From NCBI RefSeq assembly GCF_003944765.1, contig NZ_RWIU01000004.1, positions 248,001 to 312,000 on the forward strand: a DNA stretch of 64,000 bases, given 5' to 3'. Below, piece by piece: positions 50,945 to 59,764 of the stretch (its first letter is position 1; each line of letters opens with the position of its first letter). The position numbers and the translations under genes were made by a program. Below the pieces are notes generated by a model that saw nothing but the letters and a program-made list of their open reading frames with translations, ran no database searches and had not been told where the DNA came from. Source of the stretch: Hymenobacter perfusus (lineage in GTDB: Bacteria; Bacteroidota; Bacteroidia; Cytophagales; Hymenobacteraceae).

Positions 50945-51226
50945 CTACGCGGTCAGCAGCTGTACTTCAGTCAGCAGCATTTCCTGCCGGAACTGGTAGC
51001 GTATCCAGTTAACCAGCGTACCGCCCAGGCCAGCCGTCAATAGCCCCAGGCCAGCTTCCAGTTGCTGCGGCAGGTAGGCCGCCACCAGGCTACCGCCCAC
51101 CAGTACCAGCAAGCTCATTACGGAAAGCAGCACAAACTGACGGGCATTAGCCGCCAGAGACTCCTCCAGCGTGAGCAAGGCGCGTAAGTCGCGGGCACGA
51201 AAACGGGAAGCGGTAGTAGTAGCCAT
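50945..51226 (-). CDS. Small two-helix membrane protein
   Basis: 93 residues: an N-terminal helical, basic segment (RARDLRALLTLEESLA), two membrane helices (about 30-50 and 57-73) and a short tail. No family recognised. It is convergent with STAS-like gene 2 (35-base gap) and divergent from htpG. Confidence 0.6.
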   Translation of the reverse strand: MATTTASRFRARDLRALLTLEESLAANARQFVLLSVMSLLVLVGGSLVAAYLPQQLEAGLGLLTAGLGGTLVNWIRYQFRQEMLLTEVQLLTA

Positions 51227-51418
51227 AGTAGTAACCAGAAGATTGGTAGGGAGTTGACGGCATCTACGCGCGCCGGATAGCGGCTGGATTGCGCTGTCAA
51301 ACTGACAGGGGCCCGCAAACTGGAACGTCGTTTGAAAAACGGGAATCAGCGCGGTTTACGGCCCGTGAGCTGGCAAATCGTCCGGTTTTTCGTTTTCATT
51401 CACTCCTTCCCATCTGTT

Positions 51419-53251
51419 ATGCAAGAGAAAGGTAGCATCTCGATTCACACCGAGAATATCTTCCCCATCATCAAGAAATTCCTGTACTCCGACCACGAAA
51501 TCTTCCTGCGTGAGCTGGTGAGCAATGCCGTGGACGCCACCCAGAAGCTGAAAAGTCTGGGCCAGCTGGGCGAGTTCAAGGGCGAACTGGGTGAGCTGAA
51601 GGTGAAAGTGAGCGTGGACAAAGACGCCCGCACCATCACCATCTCGGACCGCGGCCTGGGCATGACGGCCGAGGAAATCAAGAAGTACATCAACCAGATT
51701 GCCTTCTCCGGGGCCACCGAGTTTGTGGAGAAGTACAAGGAGAAGGACGCCGCCGCCAAAGACCAGATTATCGGGCAGTTTGGCCTGGGTTTCTACTCGG
51801 CATTCATGGTGGCTAGGGAGGTTGAAATTTTCTCCAAGAGCTACAAGGAAGGCACCGAGGGCGCTCATTGGGTGTGCGACGGCAGCACCGAATTCAGCCT
51901 GGAAAACACCGAGAAGGCCGACCGGGGTACCAACATCGTGCTGCACGTGGCCGATGATTCCGACGAGTTTCTGGAGCCGGCTCGCCTGAAAGGTATCCTC
52001 ACCAAGTACTGCAAGTTCCTGCCCATCGAAATCGAGTTCGAGGGTGAGGTAATCAACCAGACGGCCCCCATCTGGACCAAGCAGCCCTCGGAGTTGACCG
52101 ACGAGGATTACGTGAAGTTCTACCAGGAGCTCTACCCGTTCTCCGAGCCGCCCCTGTTCTGGATTCACCTCAACGTGGATTATCCCTTCAACCTGACCGG
52201 GATTCTGTATTTCCCCAAGGTGAAGGACGAGCTGCAATTCCAGCGCAACAAAATCCAGCTGTACTCGCGCCAAGTGTTCATTACCGACGAGGTGAAGGAC
52301 GTGGTGCCCGAGTTCCTGATGCTGCTGCACGGCGTTATCGACTCGCCCGATATTCCGCTGAACGTGTCGCGCAGCTTCCTGCAGGCCGACGCGGCGGTGC
52401 GCAAAATCAACCAGTACATCACCAAAAAGGTGGCCGATAAGCTGGCCGAGCTGTTCCGCAAGGACCGCGCCGGCTACGAGAGCAAGTGGTCGGATATCGG
52501 CCTGTTCGTGAAGTACGGCATGCTGTCCGACGAGAAGTTTTACGACAAGGCCAAGGATTTTGCCCTCGTGCAGAACGTAGCTGGCAAGCTGTTCACCCTG
52601 CCCGAGTACCAGGAGTTCGTGCAGGCCAACCAGAAAGACAAGAACGAGCAGACCGTGGTGCTCTACACCACCGACGCCGAGGCCCAGCACGGCTTCGTGC
52701 AGGCCGCCACGGAGCGGGGCTACGACGTGCTGGAACTTAACGGTCCGCTCGATTCACACTTTATCGGGCAGCTGGAGCAGAAGCTGGAGAAAACCACCTT
52801 CAAGCGGGTGGATGCCGATACGGTGGGCAAGCTCATCGAAAAGGACGAAGCCACCGAAAGCGTCCTGAGCGAAGACGACAAAACCAAGCTCCAGGACGTG
52901 TTCAAGGCGGCCATCAGCAATGAGCACATGCACGTGCAGGTGGAAGCCCTTTCGCCCCAGGATGCGCCGGTTATCATCACGCTGCCCGAGTTCATGCGCC
53001 GCATGAAGGATATGCAGCGGGCCGGTGGCGGCGGTGGTATGCAGATGTTCGGCTCCTTGCCTGACAGCTACACGGTGAGCGTGAATGCCAACCACCCCGT
53101 AGCCCAGCGTGTGCTGAAAGCCGAAGGCGAGGCCGGCAACAAGCTGGCCCGCCAAGCCTTCGACCTGGCGCTGCTAGCCCAGGGCATGCTGAAAGGCGAG
53201 GCACTAACGGCCTTTGTGAAGCGTAGCGCGGATCTTCTGGCGGCTGAGTAG
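51419..53251 (+). CDS. htpG: Chaperone protein HtpG (Hsp90)
   Basis: From the Met at 51419 the protein has 610 residues, normal for HtpG. GHKL-ATPase motifs are all present: FLRELVSNAVDAT (Glu and Asn for Mg/ATP, residues about 28-40), DRGLGMTAEEI (about 79-89) and GQFGLGFYSAFMV (about 117-129). Middle domain has GVIDSPDIPLNVSRSFLQ with the catalytic-loop Arg. It is an ATP-driven cytosolic chaperone. The in-frame upstream start at 51332 adds 29 residues without conservation. Terminator follows at 53284. Confidence 0.97.
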   Translation: MQEKGSISIHTENIFPIIKKFLYSDHEIFLRELVSNAVDATQKLKSLGQLGEFKGELGELKVKVSVDKDARTITISDRGLGMTAEEIKKYINQIAFSGATEFVEKYKEKDAAAKDQIIGQFGLGFYSAFMVAREVEIFSKSYKEGTEGAHWVCDGSTEFSLENTEKADRGTNIVLHVADDSDEFLEPARLKGILTKYCKFLPIEIEFEGEVINQTAPIWTKQPSELTDEDYVKFYQELYPFSEPPLFWIHLNVDYPFNLTGILYFPKVKDELQFQRNKIQLYSRQVFITDEVKDVVPEFLMLLHGVIDSPDIPLNVSRSFLQADAAVRKINQYITKKVADKLAELFRKDRAGYESKWSDIGLFVKYGMLSDEKFYDKAKDFALVQNVAGKLFTLPEYQEFVQANQKDKNEQTVVLYTTDAEAQHGFVQAATERGYDVLELNGPLDSHFIGQLEQKLEKTTFKRVDADTVGKLIEKDEATESVLSEDDKTKLQDVFKAAISNEHMHVQVEALSPQDAPVIITLPEFMRRMKDMQRAGGGGGMQMFGSLPDSYTVSVNANHPVAQRVLKAEGEAGNKLARQAFDLALLAQGMLKGEALTAFVKRSADLLAAE

Positions 53252-53283
53252 TCTTAGAAAGTCTGTAAAGTATTAAGCAGTAT

Positions 53284-53315
53284 AAAACCCCGGTAGCTCA
53301 GGCTGCCGGGGTTTT
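53284..53315 (+). terminator. htpG terminator
   Basis: AAAACCCCGGTAGC / GCTGCCGGGGTTTT stem with one G-T pair, loop TCAG, then T-run. Confidence 0.9.
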
Positions 53316-53504
53316 GTCGTGTAGGCCAGTAGAAGTTGCATGGATTTCAGTATGAGCTATTTGTCTGTGCCTGACGGGCCATTGGGGGTAACCCGGGTAT
53401 CCGGAACGGTTTACTCAACTGCTCAGGCTACTCAGTTGCCCTCTCCTGGGCACCAAATCCCTCTATATTTACGTTCGATGCTGCGAATCCTGCCCGTTAC
53501 CCCC

Positions 53505-54461
53505 ATGCGTCTGCTGCGTTACTCTGTTTTATTGCCGGCCCTGCTGTTGCTGGGAGCCTGCTCCAAAAAGACCGTCTCGTTCAACAGTCGGCCCGATGCG
53601 CCCGTGGCGTTGGCTGTCGGTGACACGCTGACCACTGCCGCCGACACGACGGCGGCTCCTTCGTTGGAAGCCAAGCGCGCGGTTCTGACCAAGGACCAGG
53701 AAAAGGCCGCCAAAGAGAAGGAAAAGCTGGCCCAGCGCAAGCCCAAGAAAAAGAAGAACATTTTCCTGGGCGAGCGAATCAAGAAAGGCTACGTGAAGTC
53801 GGGGCCGAAGGGCAAGAACCAGATAGTGGAAATCTTCTACTACCTACGCACCTTCCAGCAGCCTAACCCGTTTGCGCCGGCCCGCTACTATTTCAACCCC
53901 CGCAAGCGCAAAATCTTCAAGGCCAACACTGAGTTGAATGCCGGCACTGACAAAGTGCTGCACGGTCCCTACAAAAAATTGCAGGGCGGTAAGGTGATTG
54001 AAACCGGCTATTTCGCCGTGGGTACGCGCCACCTGCGCTGGGAAAAACTCAACCGCGACAATACGCTGCTGACCAAAACCCACTACGAAATGGGCTTCCC
54101 GCGCGACGCCAACGTGACCTATTACGACGCGGGCCAGAAGCAGGTGAAGGAGGTTGTGCCCTACTACAACGGCAAGCTGGAAGGCGACTACGTGCGCTAC
54201 AACGAAAACGGCCAGCTGGAATGGGCCGGCCAGTTCGAGAACGGCAAGCGCGTGGGCAACTGGGACCGGTACTGGGGCTTCCGCAACTCCCGCAACCGCC
54301 TGCGCTACCAGTACCAGTACGCCGAATCGGGCTACGAGCCGGAGGTAACCGAGCCGGTGTTGGTGAAGGAGTACAACCGCAACGGCGTGCTCATCTACGA
54401 GAAAGACAAGCTCGACAACCGCGACAAACCCGATACCGCCCGCCCCGGCAGCCGGCGTTAA
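53505..54461 (+). CDS. MORN-repeat lipoprotein (YwqK-like)
   Basis: From the Met at 53505 the protein has 318 residues, with lipobox LLGAC (Cys about 15), then an Ala/Thr linker, a Lys/Glu-rich helix (about 60-90) and a repeat region: NGKLEGDYVRYNENGQLEW, FENGKRVGNWDRYW and a third weaker one. These G-x-x-x-G-x-W/Y-x-x-Y units are MORN-like, as in YwqK proteins. It probably binds other envelope components; no enzymatic motif. Earlier starts (53340) lack the signal sequence. Palindromic repeat C copy 3 begins at the stop codon. Confidence 0.82.
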   Translation: MRLLRYSVLLPALLLLGACSKKTVSFNSRPDAPVALAVGDTLTTAADTTAAPSLEAKRAVLTKDQEKAAKEKEKLAQRKPKKKKNIFLGERIKKGYVKSGPKGKNQIVEIFYYLRTFQQPNPFAPARYYFNPRKRKIFKANTELNAGTDKVLHGPYKKLQGGKVIETGYFAVGTRHLRWEKLNRDNTLLTKTHYEMGFPRDANVTYYDAGQKQVKEVVPYYNGKLEGDYVRYNENGQLEWAGQFENGKRVGNWDRYWGFRNSRNRLRYQYQYAESGYEPEVTEPVLVKEYNRNGVLIYEKDKLDNRDKPDTARPGSRR

Positions 54462-54538
54462 GTGGTGAAATGGTGAGTTTGACGTTCGTATTGCGCCACT
54501 TGCGTGGGCTGAACGTCAAACTCACCATCTCACCACCT
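54461..54538. repeat. Palindromic repeat family C, copy 3
   Basis: Arms AGTGGTGAAATGGTGAGTTT...GACGTTC and complement. Separates the convergent MORN lipoprotein and yraN genes. Confidence 0.9.
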
Positions 54539-54896
54539 ACCAGAACGCGTCCTCGAAGTGATCGATGCGCAGGCCCTGGGCGGTGGGGGAGAGGGCCAGA
54601 ATGTCGAAGCGGATATCACCGGGCCAGTTGAGCTCTTCCTGCAAGTGTTCGGCCGCCAGGCGTAGCAGCTGCCGCTTGCGCTCCGTCACGAATTCCTCGG
54701 GGTGGCCATACTGGGCCGATGAGCGCGCTTTTACCTCCACGAATACCAGCAACTCCCGGTCCCAGCGCATAATCAGGTCCACTTCGGCGCGACGGTGGCG
54801 GTAGTTGCGGTGCAGCAGCTCGTAGCCTTGGGCCAGCAGGTACTGCAGAGCCGCCTCTTCTCCATCGTGGCCGAGTTGGTGGGCGGCAGTTGGCAT
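54537..54896 (-). CDS. YraN/UPF0102-family nuclease-like protein
   Basis: From the Met at 54896 it has 119 residues. LGHDGEEAALQYLLAQGYEL, then RNYRHRRAEVDLIMR, ELLVFVEVKAR with E-x-K, match the YraN fold, a PD-(D/E)xK nuclease relative (Glu, Asp, Glu, Lys present). Role in DNA processing is suspected, not established. The upstream start at 55067 would overlap the lipB promoter region. Confidence 0.92.
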   Translation of the reverse strand: MPTAAHQLGHDGEEAALQYLLAQGYELLHRNYRHRRAEVDLIMRWDRELLVFVEVKARSSAQYGHPEEFVTERKRQLLRLAAEHLQEELNWPGDIRFDILALSPTAQGLRIDHFEDAFW

Positions 54897-54977
54897 ACAG
54901 GATAGATTCAGGTTAAAGATGAGTGGCCGGGCCAGATGAACTAGTACCTGAAGTAGCCGGTTTGGTGCTAAATCTAG

Positions 54978-54985
54978 TACCTTTG
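54978..54985 (+). promoter_or_regulatory. Perfect -7 box upstream of lipB
   Basis: TACCTTTG, followed by a 183-base stretch up to the lipB ATG. No convincing ORF or RNA structure was found in it; a GTG-started frame at 55008-55193 overlaps lipB and is not supported. Confidence 0.55.
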
Positions 54986-55168
54986 CGCGTTCCTTAAGCG
55001 GTAGCTGGTGCTCTTCTCGTCGGTAGTGTCCGTTGGTGCCAGTCTGCTGCGAAAGAAACTGGCTCACTACCTGAACCGGCTAATTTACTGCCGGTTGGGA
55101 GCAGCGAGTCTGCCCATAGCAGGCCGGACGATTTGTGCTCATCAGGTCCCGTCTTTTTCAGATAGCCC

Positions 55169-55978
55169 ATGTCTTTATATTCTGCCTGCGTAAGTCCCAC
55201 TGGCGTTGGTGCTGCCCCGGAGCTGGCTGCTGCCCCGGCCACAACTGGTCAGAACCGCCGGGTGGCTGTGCGTCGTCTGGGGTTGGTTGACTATCAGCCC
55301 GCCTGGGATGCTCAGGAGCAGTTGCTGGCCGAAACGCTGGCAACCAAAACCCGGAACCGGCAGTTGCAGGAAGCCGGAGAGCCCCTTGGCCTTACTGCTA
55401 ATTACCTGCTGCTTTGCGAGCATCCGCACGTCTATACGCTGGGTAAGAGCGGTAAACCTGAACATCTGCTGCTTGATGAAGAAGGCTTGGAGGCGCATCA
55501 GGCCACCTTTCACCGAATCAACCGGGGCGGTGATATCACGTACCACGGCCCCGGCCAGCTGGTAGGCTACCCCATTTTCGACCTCGATAACTTCTTCACC
55601 GACATTCACCGCTACCTGCGGCTGCTGGAAGAAGCCGTCATCCTCACCCTGGCCGAGTATGGTGTGCGGGCCGGCCGTATTGCGGGCCTCACTGGCGTCT
55701 GGCTCGATTTTGAGGAAGGCGCCGCCAACCCCCGAAAAATCTGCGCTATGGGCGTAAAATGTAGCCGTTGGGTAACCATGCACGGCTTCGCGCTCAACGT
55801 TAACACCGACCTCTCGTACTTCGGCCACATTGTGCCCTGCGGCATTACGGATAAGGCGGTAACCTCGCTCCGGCAGGAGTTGGGCTATGCCGTGCCACTG
55901 GCCGAAGTCCAGGACCGCCTGCTGCCGCACCTGGCCCGCCTGTTTGGTGCCAGCCTCGCCACTGAATCTGCTTTATGA
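55169..55978 (+). CDS. lipB: Octanoyl-[acyl-carrier-protein]:protein N-octanoyltransferase
   Basis: The protein has 269 residues. GLVDYQPAW opens the conserved domain at about residue 37; then HPHVYTLGKSG, RGGDITYHGPGQLVGYPIFDL, KICAMGVKCSRWVTMHGFALNV and IVPCGI follow, with catalytic Cys224 and the Lys of the ICAMGVK segment. It moves octanoate to lipoyl domains. The first ~32 residues are an unusual extension; a GTG codon at 55262 could be the real start. It overlaps the next gene by four bases (ATGA). Confidence 0.95.
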   Translation: MSLYSACVSPTGVGAAPELAAAPATTGQNRRVAVRRLGLVDYQPAWDAQEQLLAETLATKTRNRQLQEAGEPLGLTANYLLLCEHPHVYTLGKSGKPEHLLLDEEGLEAHQATFHRINRGGDITYHGPGQLVGYPIFDLDNFFTDIHRYLRLLEEAVILTLAEYGVRAGRIAGLTGVWLDFEEGAANPRKICAMGVKCSRWVTMHGFALNVNTDLSYFGHIVPCGITDKAVTSLRQELGYAVPLAEVQDRLLPHLARLFGASLATESAL

Positions 55979-56391
55979 AGAAAGATATTGCCTTTGCTCC
56001 GGTAGAAGGAGTTTCCATTGCCATTGTGCCTGATGAGGCGGCTGCTACCACCGAAGGCCAGCCCGGCTGGCTGGTATACCTACTCAACCACAACGACCAT
56101 GAGCTGGAAAACGTCATCGTTAGCTCCAACGGCTACGGAACCAACGCGGAAGGGGAGCCGGTGCGCACCTCTACGTTGCGTCACTCCTTATTGACGGTGC
56201 CCGAGCAGGCCGCTGTGCCCGTTGAGCCTATCGATCCGGCTCTGTTTCATCTGAACAACCAGTATTGGGTGAGCTATTATGTCGGTGGTCAGATCTTTGA
56301 TAAGAAGTTCATCTTCGTGCCCGATTCCATCGTGGCGGATAACCTGACGCCCATTGCCTTGCTGGACCGCTCCGGGGTACTGCACCGCTAA
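55975..56391 (+). CDS. Conserved hypothetical protein next to lipB
   Basis: This 138-residue cytosolic protein starts KKDIAFAPVEGVSIAIVPD and contains LYLLNHNDHELENVIV-type and FHLNNQYWVSYYVGGQIFDKKFIF segments (the first read with V instead of L). It is conserved in Bacteroidota as far as I recall, sometimes mislabelled as phenylalanyl-tRNA synthetase subunit; no tRNA synthetase motif is present. Overlaps lipB by four bases, so coupled. Confidence 0.75.
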   Translation: MKKDIAFAPVEGVSIAIVPDEAAATTEGQPGWLVYLLNHNDHELENVIVSSNGYGTNAEGEPVRTSTLRHSLLTVPEQAAVPVEPIDPALFHLNNQYWVSYYVGGQIFDKKFIFVPDSIVADNLTPIALLDRSGVLHR

Positions 56392-56394
56392 CCG

Positions 56395-56402
56395 TATCTT
56401 TG
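56395..56402 (+). promoter_or_regulatory. Perfect -7 box of the WecA/MraY-type gene
   Basis: TATCTTTG, four bases after the previous stop, and 56 bases before the ATG at 56458. Confidence 0.5.
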
Positions 56403-56457
56403 CTTTTCCATTTCCTGCCTCATGTTGAGGCATGTTTACCAAAATAGCCGAACCGCA

Positions 56458-57528
56458 ATGAATGCACTCGGAATTCAGTTGGGTCTGTCCTCCCTGTGGG
56501 CGTTTCTGGTGGCCTTGTTCGCCGTCCCGTCCATCATCTACATCGCCCACCTGAAAAACATGCTCGATACGCCCAACGTGCGTACCGTGCACGAGTCGCT
56601 GACGCCGCGTTTGGGCGGCGTGGCGGTATTCGCAGGCTTCATGTCGGCTCTCACCATCTTCGCCCCCCTCAACAACGGTGTGCAGCAGCTGCTGGCTGGC
56701 TGTATTGTGCTGTTCTTCGTGGGTCTGAAAGATGATCTGGTGAGCATTTCCGTCGCCAAGAAATTTGTAGGCCAGCTGCTGGCTACGGGCGTGGTCATGA
56801 TTATGGCCGATGTACGCATTACCAGCTTTCAGGGAATTCTGGGCATCAATGAGCTGCCCATCGGCATCAGCTATGCCTTTACCTTTTTCGCCATTGTGGG
56901 CATCACCAATGCCATCAATCTCATTGATGGTCTTGATGGGCTGGCTGGTTCCATTGTGCTTATTATCGTGAGCACCTTCGGTTACTACTTCTACCGCTAC
57001 GGCGGTCCTGGTTTTCAGAACTACGTATTCGTGTCAGTATGCGTGGTAGGCGGCATTCTGGGCTTTCTGCGCTATAATTTTCATAAAGCCACCATCTTCA
57101 TGGGCGACACCGGCTCGTTGGTGTGCGGCTTCATCGTGTCCATCCTCACCATCCAGTTCATTGAGATGGGCCTGAAGGTGCCAAGCCAGCCGTTCGCTTC
57201 CTCGGCACCGTCAGTAGCCGTGGGTATCCTGTTTGTCCCGCTGTTTGATACGCTACGGGTATTTATTGTACGCATGATGGCCGGCCGCTCACCCTTCTCT
57301 CCCGATAAAAACCACGTTCACCACCGTATTCTGGCCATGGGCTTCCAGCAGATTGGGACTGTGATGTTGCTGGGCCTGCTCAACATCGTGGTGATTCTGT
57401 TCGTTATCAACTTTGCTTACCTCGGCAATACCATTCTGATTGCCATGCTGGTAGCATTTTCTCTGCTGCTGAGCGTATTCTTGGGCGTGTACCATAGTCG
57501 CGCCGAGCGGCAGCGCGTAGCTTCCTAA
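56458..57528 (+). CDS. WecA/TagO/MraY-family undecaprenyl-phosphate sugar-1-phosphate transferase
   Basis: From the Met at 56458 it has 356 residues and about ten helices. TPRLGGVAVF, GLKDDLVSIS (Asp-Asp Mg site), NAINLIDGLDGLAG, FMGDTGSLVCGF and DKNHVHHRI (loop with HHR) are the family motifs. It links a sugar-1-phosphate, probably GlcNAc, to undecaprenyl phosphate in the inner membrane to start a surface polysaccharide. A start at 56422 is possible and would add twelve residues. Confidence 0.92.
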   Translation: MNALGIQLGLSSLWAFLVALFAVPSIIYIAHLKNMLDTPNVRTVHESLTPRLGGVAVFAGFMSALTIFAPLNNGVQQLLAGCIVLFFVGLKDDLVSISVAKKFVGQLLATGVVMIMADVRITSFQGILGINELPIGISYAFTFFAIVGITNAINLIDGLDGLAGSIVLIIVSTFGYYFYRYGGPGFQNYVFVSVCVVGGILGFLRYNFHKATIFMGDTGSLVCGFIVSILTIQFIEMGLKVPSQPFASSAPSVAVGILFVPLFDTLRVFIVRMMAGRSPFSPDKNHVHHRILAMGFQQIGTVMLLGLLNIVVILFVINFAYLGNTILIAMLVAFSLLLSVFLGVYHSRAERQRVAS

Positions 57529-57543
57529 ACAACGACCAGAGGG

Positions 57544-58725
57544 GTGCGGAACAGTTACTATCTTTTCGTGTGCCTGCTCTGGCTTTGTGGCCTGAGGCTG
57601 GTGCCGGCTACCGCTCAGGCCGCCGAATACCGTCCGTTGCCTCCCGCCCCGCGTGCTGGACTCACTGCCGACTGGCTGATCTTTGATGAGCCGCGCAACC
57701 GCCTCGTCCTGTATCTGCCTGATTACCACCGGCCGGCCTATGCCTATTACCAGTGGCTGACCATCCGCCCGGGTAAAGGGCTGCCTGTTAGGTTCACGGC
57801 CCGGGAGAAGCTGAGCCTTTTTCTGGATAACCGTTTAGTCTTCACGGCTCGTGTGCCGGCTTCGTATACCGTCGATTTATCGTCGCTACTGCCGGCCGAT
57901 AGTCCGGCCGGCCCCCATTTATTGTGCGTCTGGCAGCCCGACGCTACCCCCGATCTGGCCTCCTTCAGCAATGCGGTGCCCGTGGTAGCCGCAAAGCCCG
58001 GGGCCGCTCTCCCCGCTTCGTTGGCTGCTCAGCCCCGGCCCCGGGGCCATCAGGGCCAGAATGTTTTTGTGGGCTTCCTGCTGCTGATCGGGTTGTGCTA
58101 TGGCGGCCTCCGGGCTACGTATCAGCCAGGCTTTACGCGTATCTACCAACTGGAAGGCCTCTGGGGCAAGGGCGCTGCCGAGCAAGATTTCCTGATCAAA
58201 CCAACCTTGACCTGGCTGAATCTGGTACTGGTCCTGCTATTTTCCCTGTCATTCGCGTTGCTGCTGGTTGCTATCCATACCAACATTCAAAGTATCGTAA
58301 TTCTGCGCCGCCTGTTTGACGTGGCCGAGTCGGCCATCATGGTGCGCGTCTTGCTGTACACGTTGCTGGTAGCTGGGTTCGTACTAGGCAAGTATTTATT
58401 TCTGGAGCTGCTGGGCTATATTTTCGATGTAACGGAGCTGGTCACCATTCAGTACCGAGAGTTTATCCGGACCATCCTATTCATGGGCCTGTTTTTACCC
58501 GTTGTGATGCTGCTGTACCTGGGCCTGAATCAGCGGCTGCCGGAAACGGTGCTTTGGGTTTCCAACGGAGTGGTTTCCTTGCTGTTGGTCGGGACCTTGC
58601 TACGGGTAGCCCGGACCTTACATCGTAAGACATCCTTACTGAATCTGCATTTGTTTTCTTACCTTTGCGCCACAGAAGTGATTCCCCTGATCATTCTGCT
58701 CAAGCTGATCGTTTTTACCTACTGA
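57544..58725 (+). CDS. DUF4271-family membrane protein
   Basis: The protein has 393 residues starting at a GTG: a signal peptide (1-24, ending TAQA), a beta-rich periplasmic part (about 40-140), then about six membrane helices up to the end, with QFREFIRTI-type loop YREFIRTILFMGLFLPVVM. The fold and the C-terminal helices fit DUF4271. In other Bacteroidota it is also found just before hemD. Function unknown. Confidence 0.8.
   Translation: MRNSYYLFVCLLWLCGLRLVPATAQAAEYRPLPPAPRAGLTADWLIFDEPRNRLVLYLPDYHRPAYAYYQWLTIRPGKGLPVRFTAREKLSLFLDNRLVFTARVPASYTVDLSSLLPADSPAGPHLLCVWQPDATPDLASFSNAVPVVAAKPGAALPASLAAQPRPRGHQGQNVFVGFLLLIGLCYGGLRATYQPGFTRIYQLEGLWGKGAAEQDFLIKPTLTWLNLVLVLLFSLSFALLLVAIHTNIQSIVILRRLFDVAESAIMVRVLLYTLLVAGFVLGKYLFLELLGYIFDVTELVTIQYREFIRTILFMGLFLPVVMLLYLGLNQRLPETVLWVSNGVVSLLLVGTLLRVARTLHRKTSLLNLHLFSYLCATEVIPLIILLKLIVFTY
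58660..58667 (+). promoter_or_regulatory. -7 box inside DUF4271 gene, ahead of hemD
   Basis: TACCTTTG, a perfect match, 135 bases before the hemD ATG. Confidence 0.45.
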
Positions 58726-58801
58726 CACATCACTGCCGACCTGCATCGGCAGATCCGCAACGCCTCCCTTATTGCCTTAGACTTACCCTTTTTCCTACCC
58801 T

Positions 58802-59620
58802 ATGGCCGAGAGCAAAGACCAACCGGGGACGGGCCGCCACACCAGGCGCATCTCCAGCATTCTGGTCACCCAGCCTAAACCCACCAATGACGTCTCGCCC
58901 TATTTTTCCATTGCGGAGAAGTATGGTATCAAAGTAGATTTCCGGGAGTTTATCGAGGTTCAGCCGGTTTCCTACAAAGATTTCCGCAAAGAAAAAGTCA
59001 ACATTGCGGAGCATACGGCGGTTATTTTTACCAGCCGCAATGCCGTTGACCACTTCTTCCGGATCTGCCAGGAGGCGAAGATTGAGATGCCCGCTGAAAT
59101 GAAATATTTCTGCATCTCAGAGCAAACGGCCAATTACCTGCAGAAGTACATCGTACTACGCAAGCGTAAATTATTCGTGGGCCAGCGCACCGCTGCTGAC
59201 CTCTTTGAGGTTATCCGGAAGCACAAGGGTGAAAAATTCCTGTATCCGTGCTCTGATATTCGCAAGGACGATATTCCGGAGTTCATGCGGGCTAACAGCT
59301 TCAAATTCACCGAAGCGGTTATCTACCGTACCGTTGCCAGCGACCTGTCGGATCTATCGGATGTGAAATACGACTGTATTGCCTTCTTCAGTCCTTCCGG
59401 CATTAGCTCGCTCTTCATCAACTTCCCCGATTTCGAGCAGAACGGTACCCGTATTGCGGCCTTCGGGCCCACAACGGCCAAAGCAGTTGTGGACGCTGGA
59501 CTGGAACTTGATATTGAAGCTCCTCAGCCTAATGCGCCTTCCATGACCGGTGCCATTGAAGCATATATTCGGCTGCATCATGGAGCCGACGCCCCCAAAG
59601 AGAAAAAACAGAGTAAATAA
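58802..59620 (+). CDS. hemD: Uroporphyrinogen-III synthase
   Basis: The protein has 272 residues in two Rossmann-like halves: ISSILVTQPKPTNDVSPY (16-33), TAVIFTSRNAVDHFF near 79-93, KFLYPCSDIRKDDIPEF, YDCIAFFSPSGISSLF near 190-205 and IAAFGPTTAKAVVDAGLELDI near 218-238. The TSRNAVxxFF and FGPTTAKA motifs are diagnostic. It closes hydroxymethylbilane to uroporphyrinogen III, in heme synthesis. Confidence 0.92.
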   Translation: MAESKDQPGTGRHTRRISSILVTQPKPTNDVSPYFSIAEKYGIKVDFREFIEVQPVSYKDFRKEKVNIAEHTAVIFTSRNAVDHFFRICQEAKIEMPAEMKYFCISEQTANYLQKYIVLRKRKLFVGQRTAADLFEVIRKHKGEKFLYPCSDIRKDDIPEFMRANSFKFTEAVIYRTVASDLSDLSDVKYDCIAFFSPSGISSLFINFPDFEQNGTRIAAFGPTTAKAVVDAGLELDIEAPQPNAPSMTGAIEAYIRLHHGADAPKEKKQSK

Positions 59621-59639
59621 AGGGCTGTATTTTTAGGAC

Positions 59640-59670
59640 AAAGGGAATAGATTTCTATTCCCTTTTGTTT
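59640..59670 (+). terminator. hemD terminator
   Basis: AAAGGGAATAG-ATTT-CTATTCCCTTT stem (11 bp), followed by TGTTTTT. Confidence 0.92.
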
Positions 59671-59681
59671 TTCCGGTGGAA

Positions 59682-59712
59682 TTTGTTGCAGAGGCTTTTT
59701 TGCATACATTTG
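59682..59712 (+). promoter_or_regulatory. Promoter of the porP/sprF gene
   Basis: TTTG at 59682-59685, 19 bases, TACATTTG at 59705-59712: both boxes of the Bacteroidota consensus (TTTG-N19-TAnnTTTG) are perfect. The ATG follows 52 bases later. Confidence 0.75.
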
Positions 59713-59764
59713 AAAAGGCCATGCCCTTCGTTTTTTAGGCATAACTGGCTATACTCACTACCTT

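Noticed and set aside
51356..52690. 444-codon open frame antisense to htpG
   Set aside because: Shadow; htpG motifs are complete on the plus strand.
4929..54538. CRISPR array or insertion sequences as source of the repeats
   Set aside because: The repeats are scattered single palindromes, not regularly spaced direct repeats, and no transposase or cas gene is present.
55008..55193. 61-codon frame between the -7 box and lipB
   Set aside because: GTG start, overlaps lipB, no recognisable feature.
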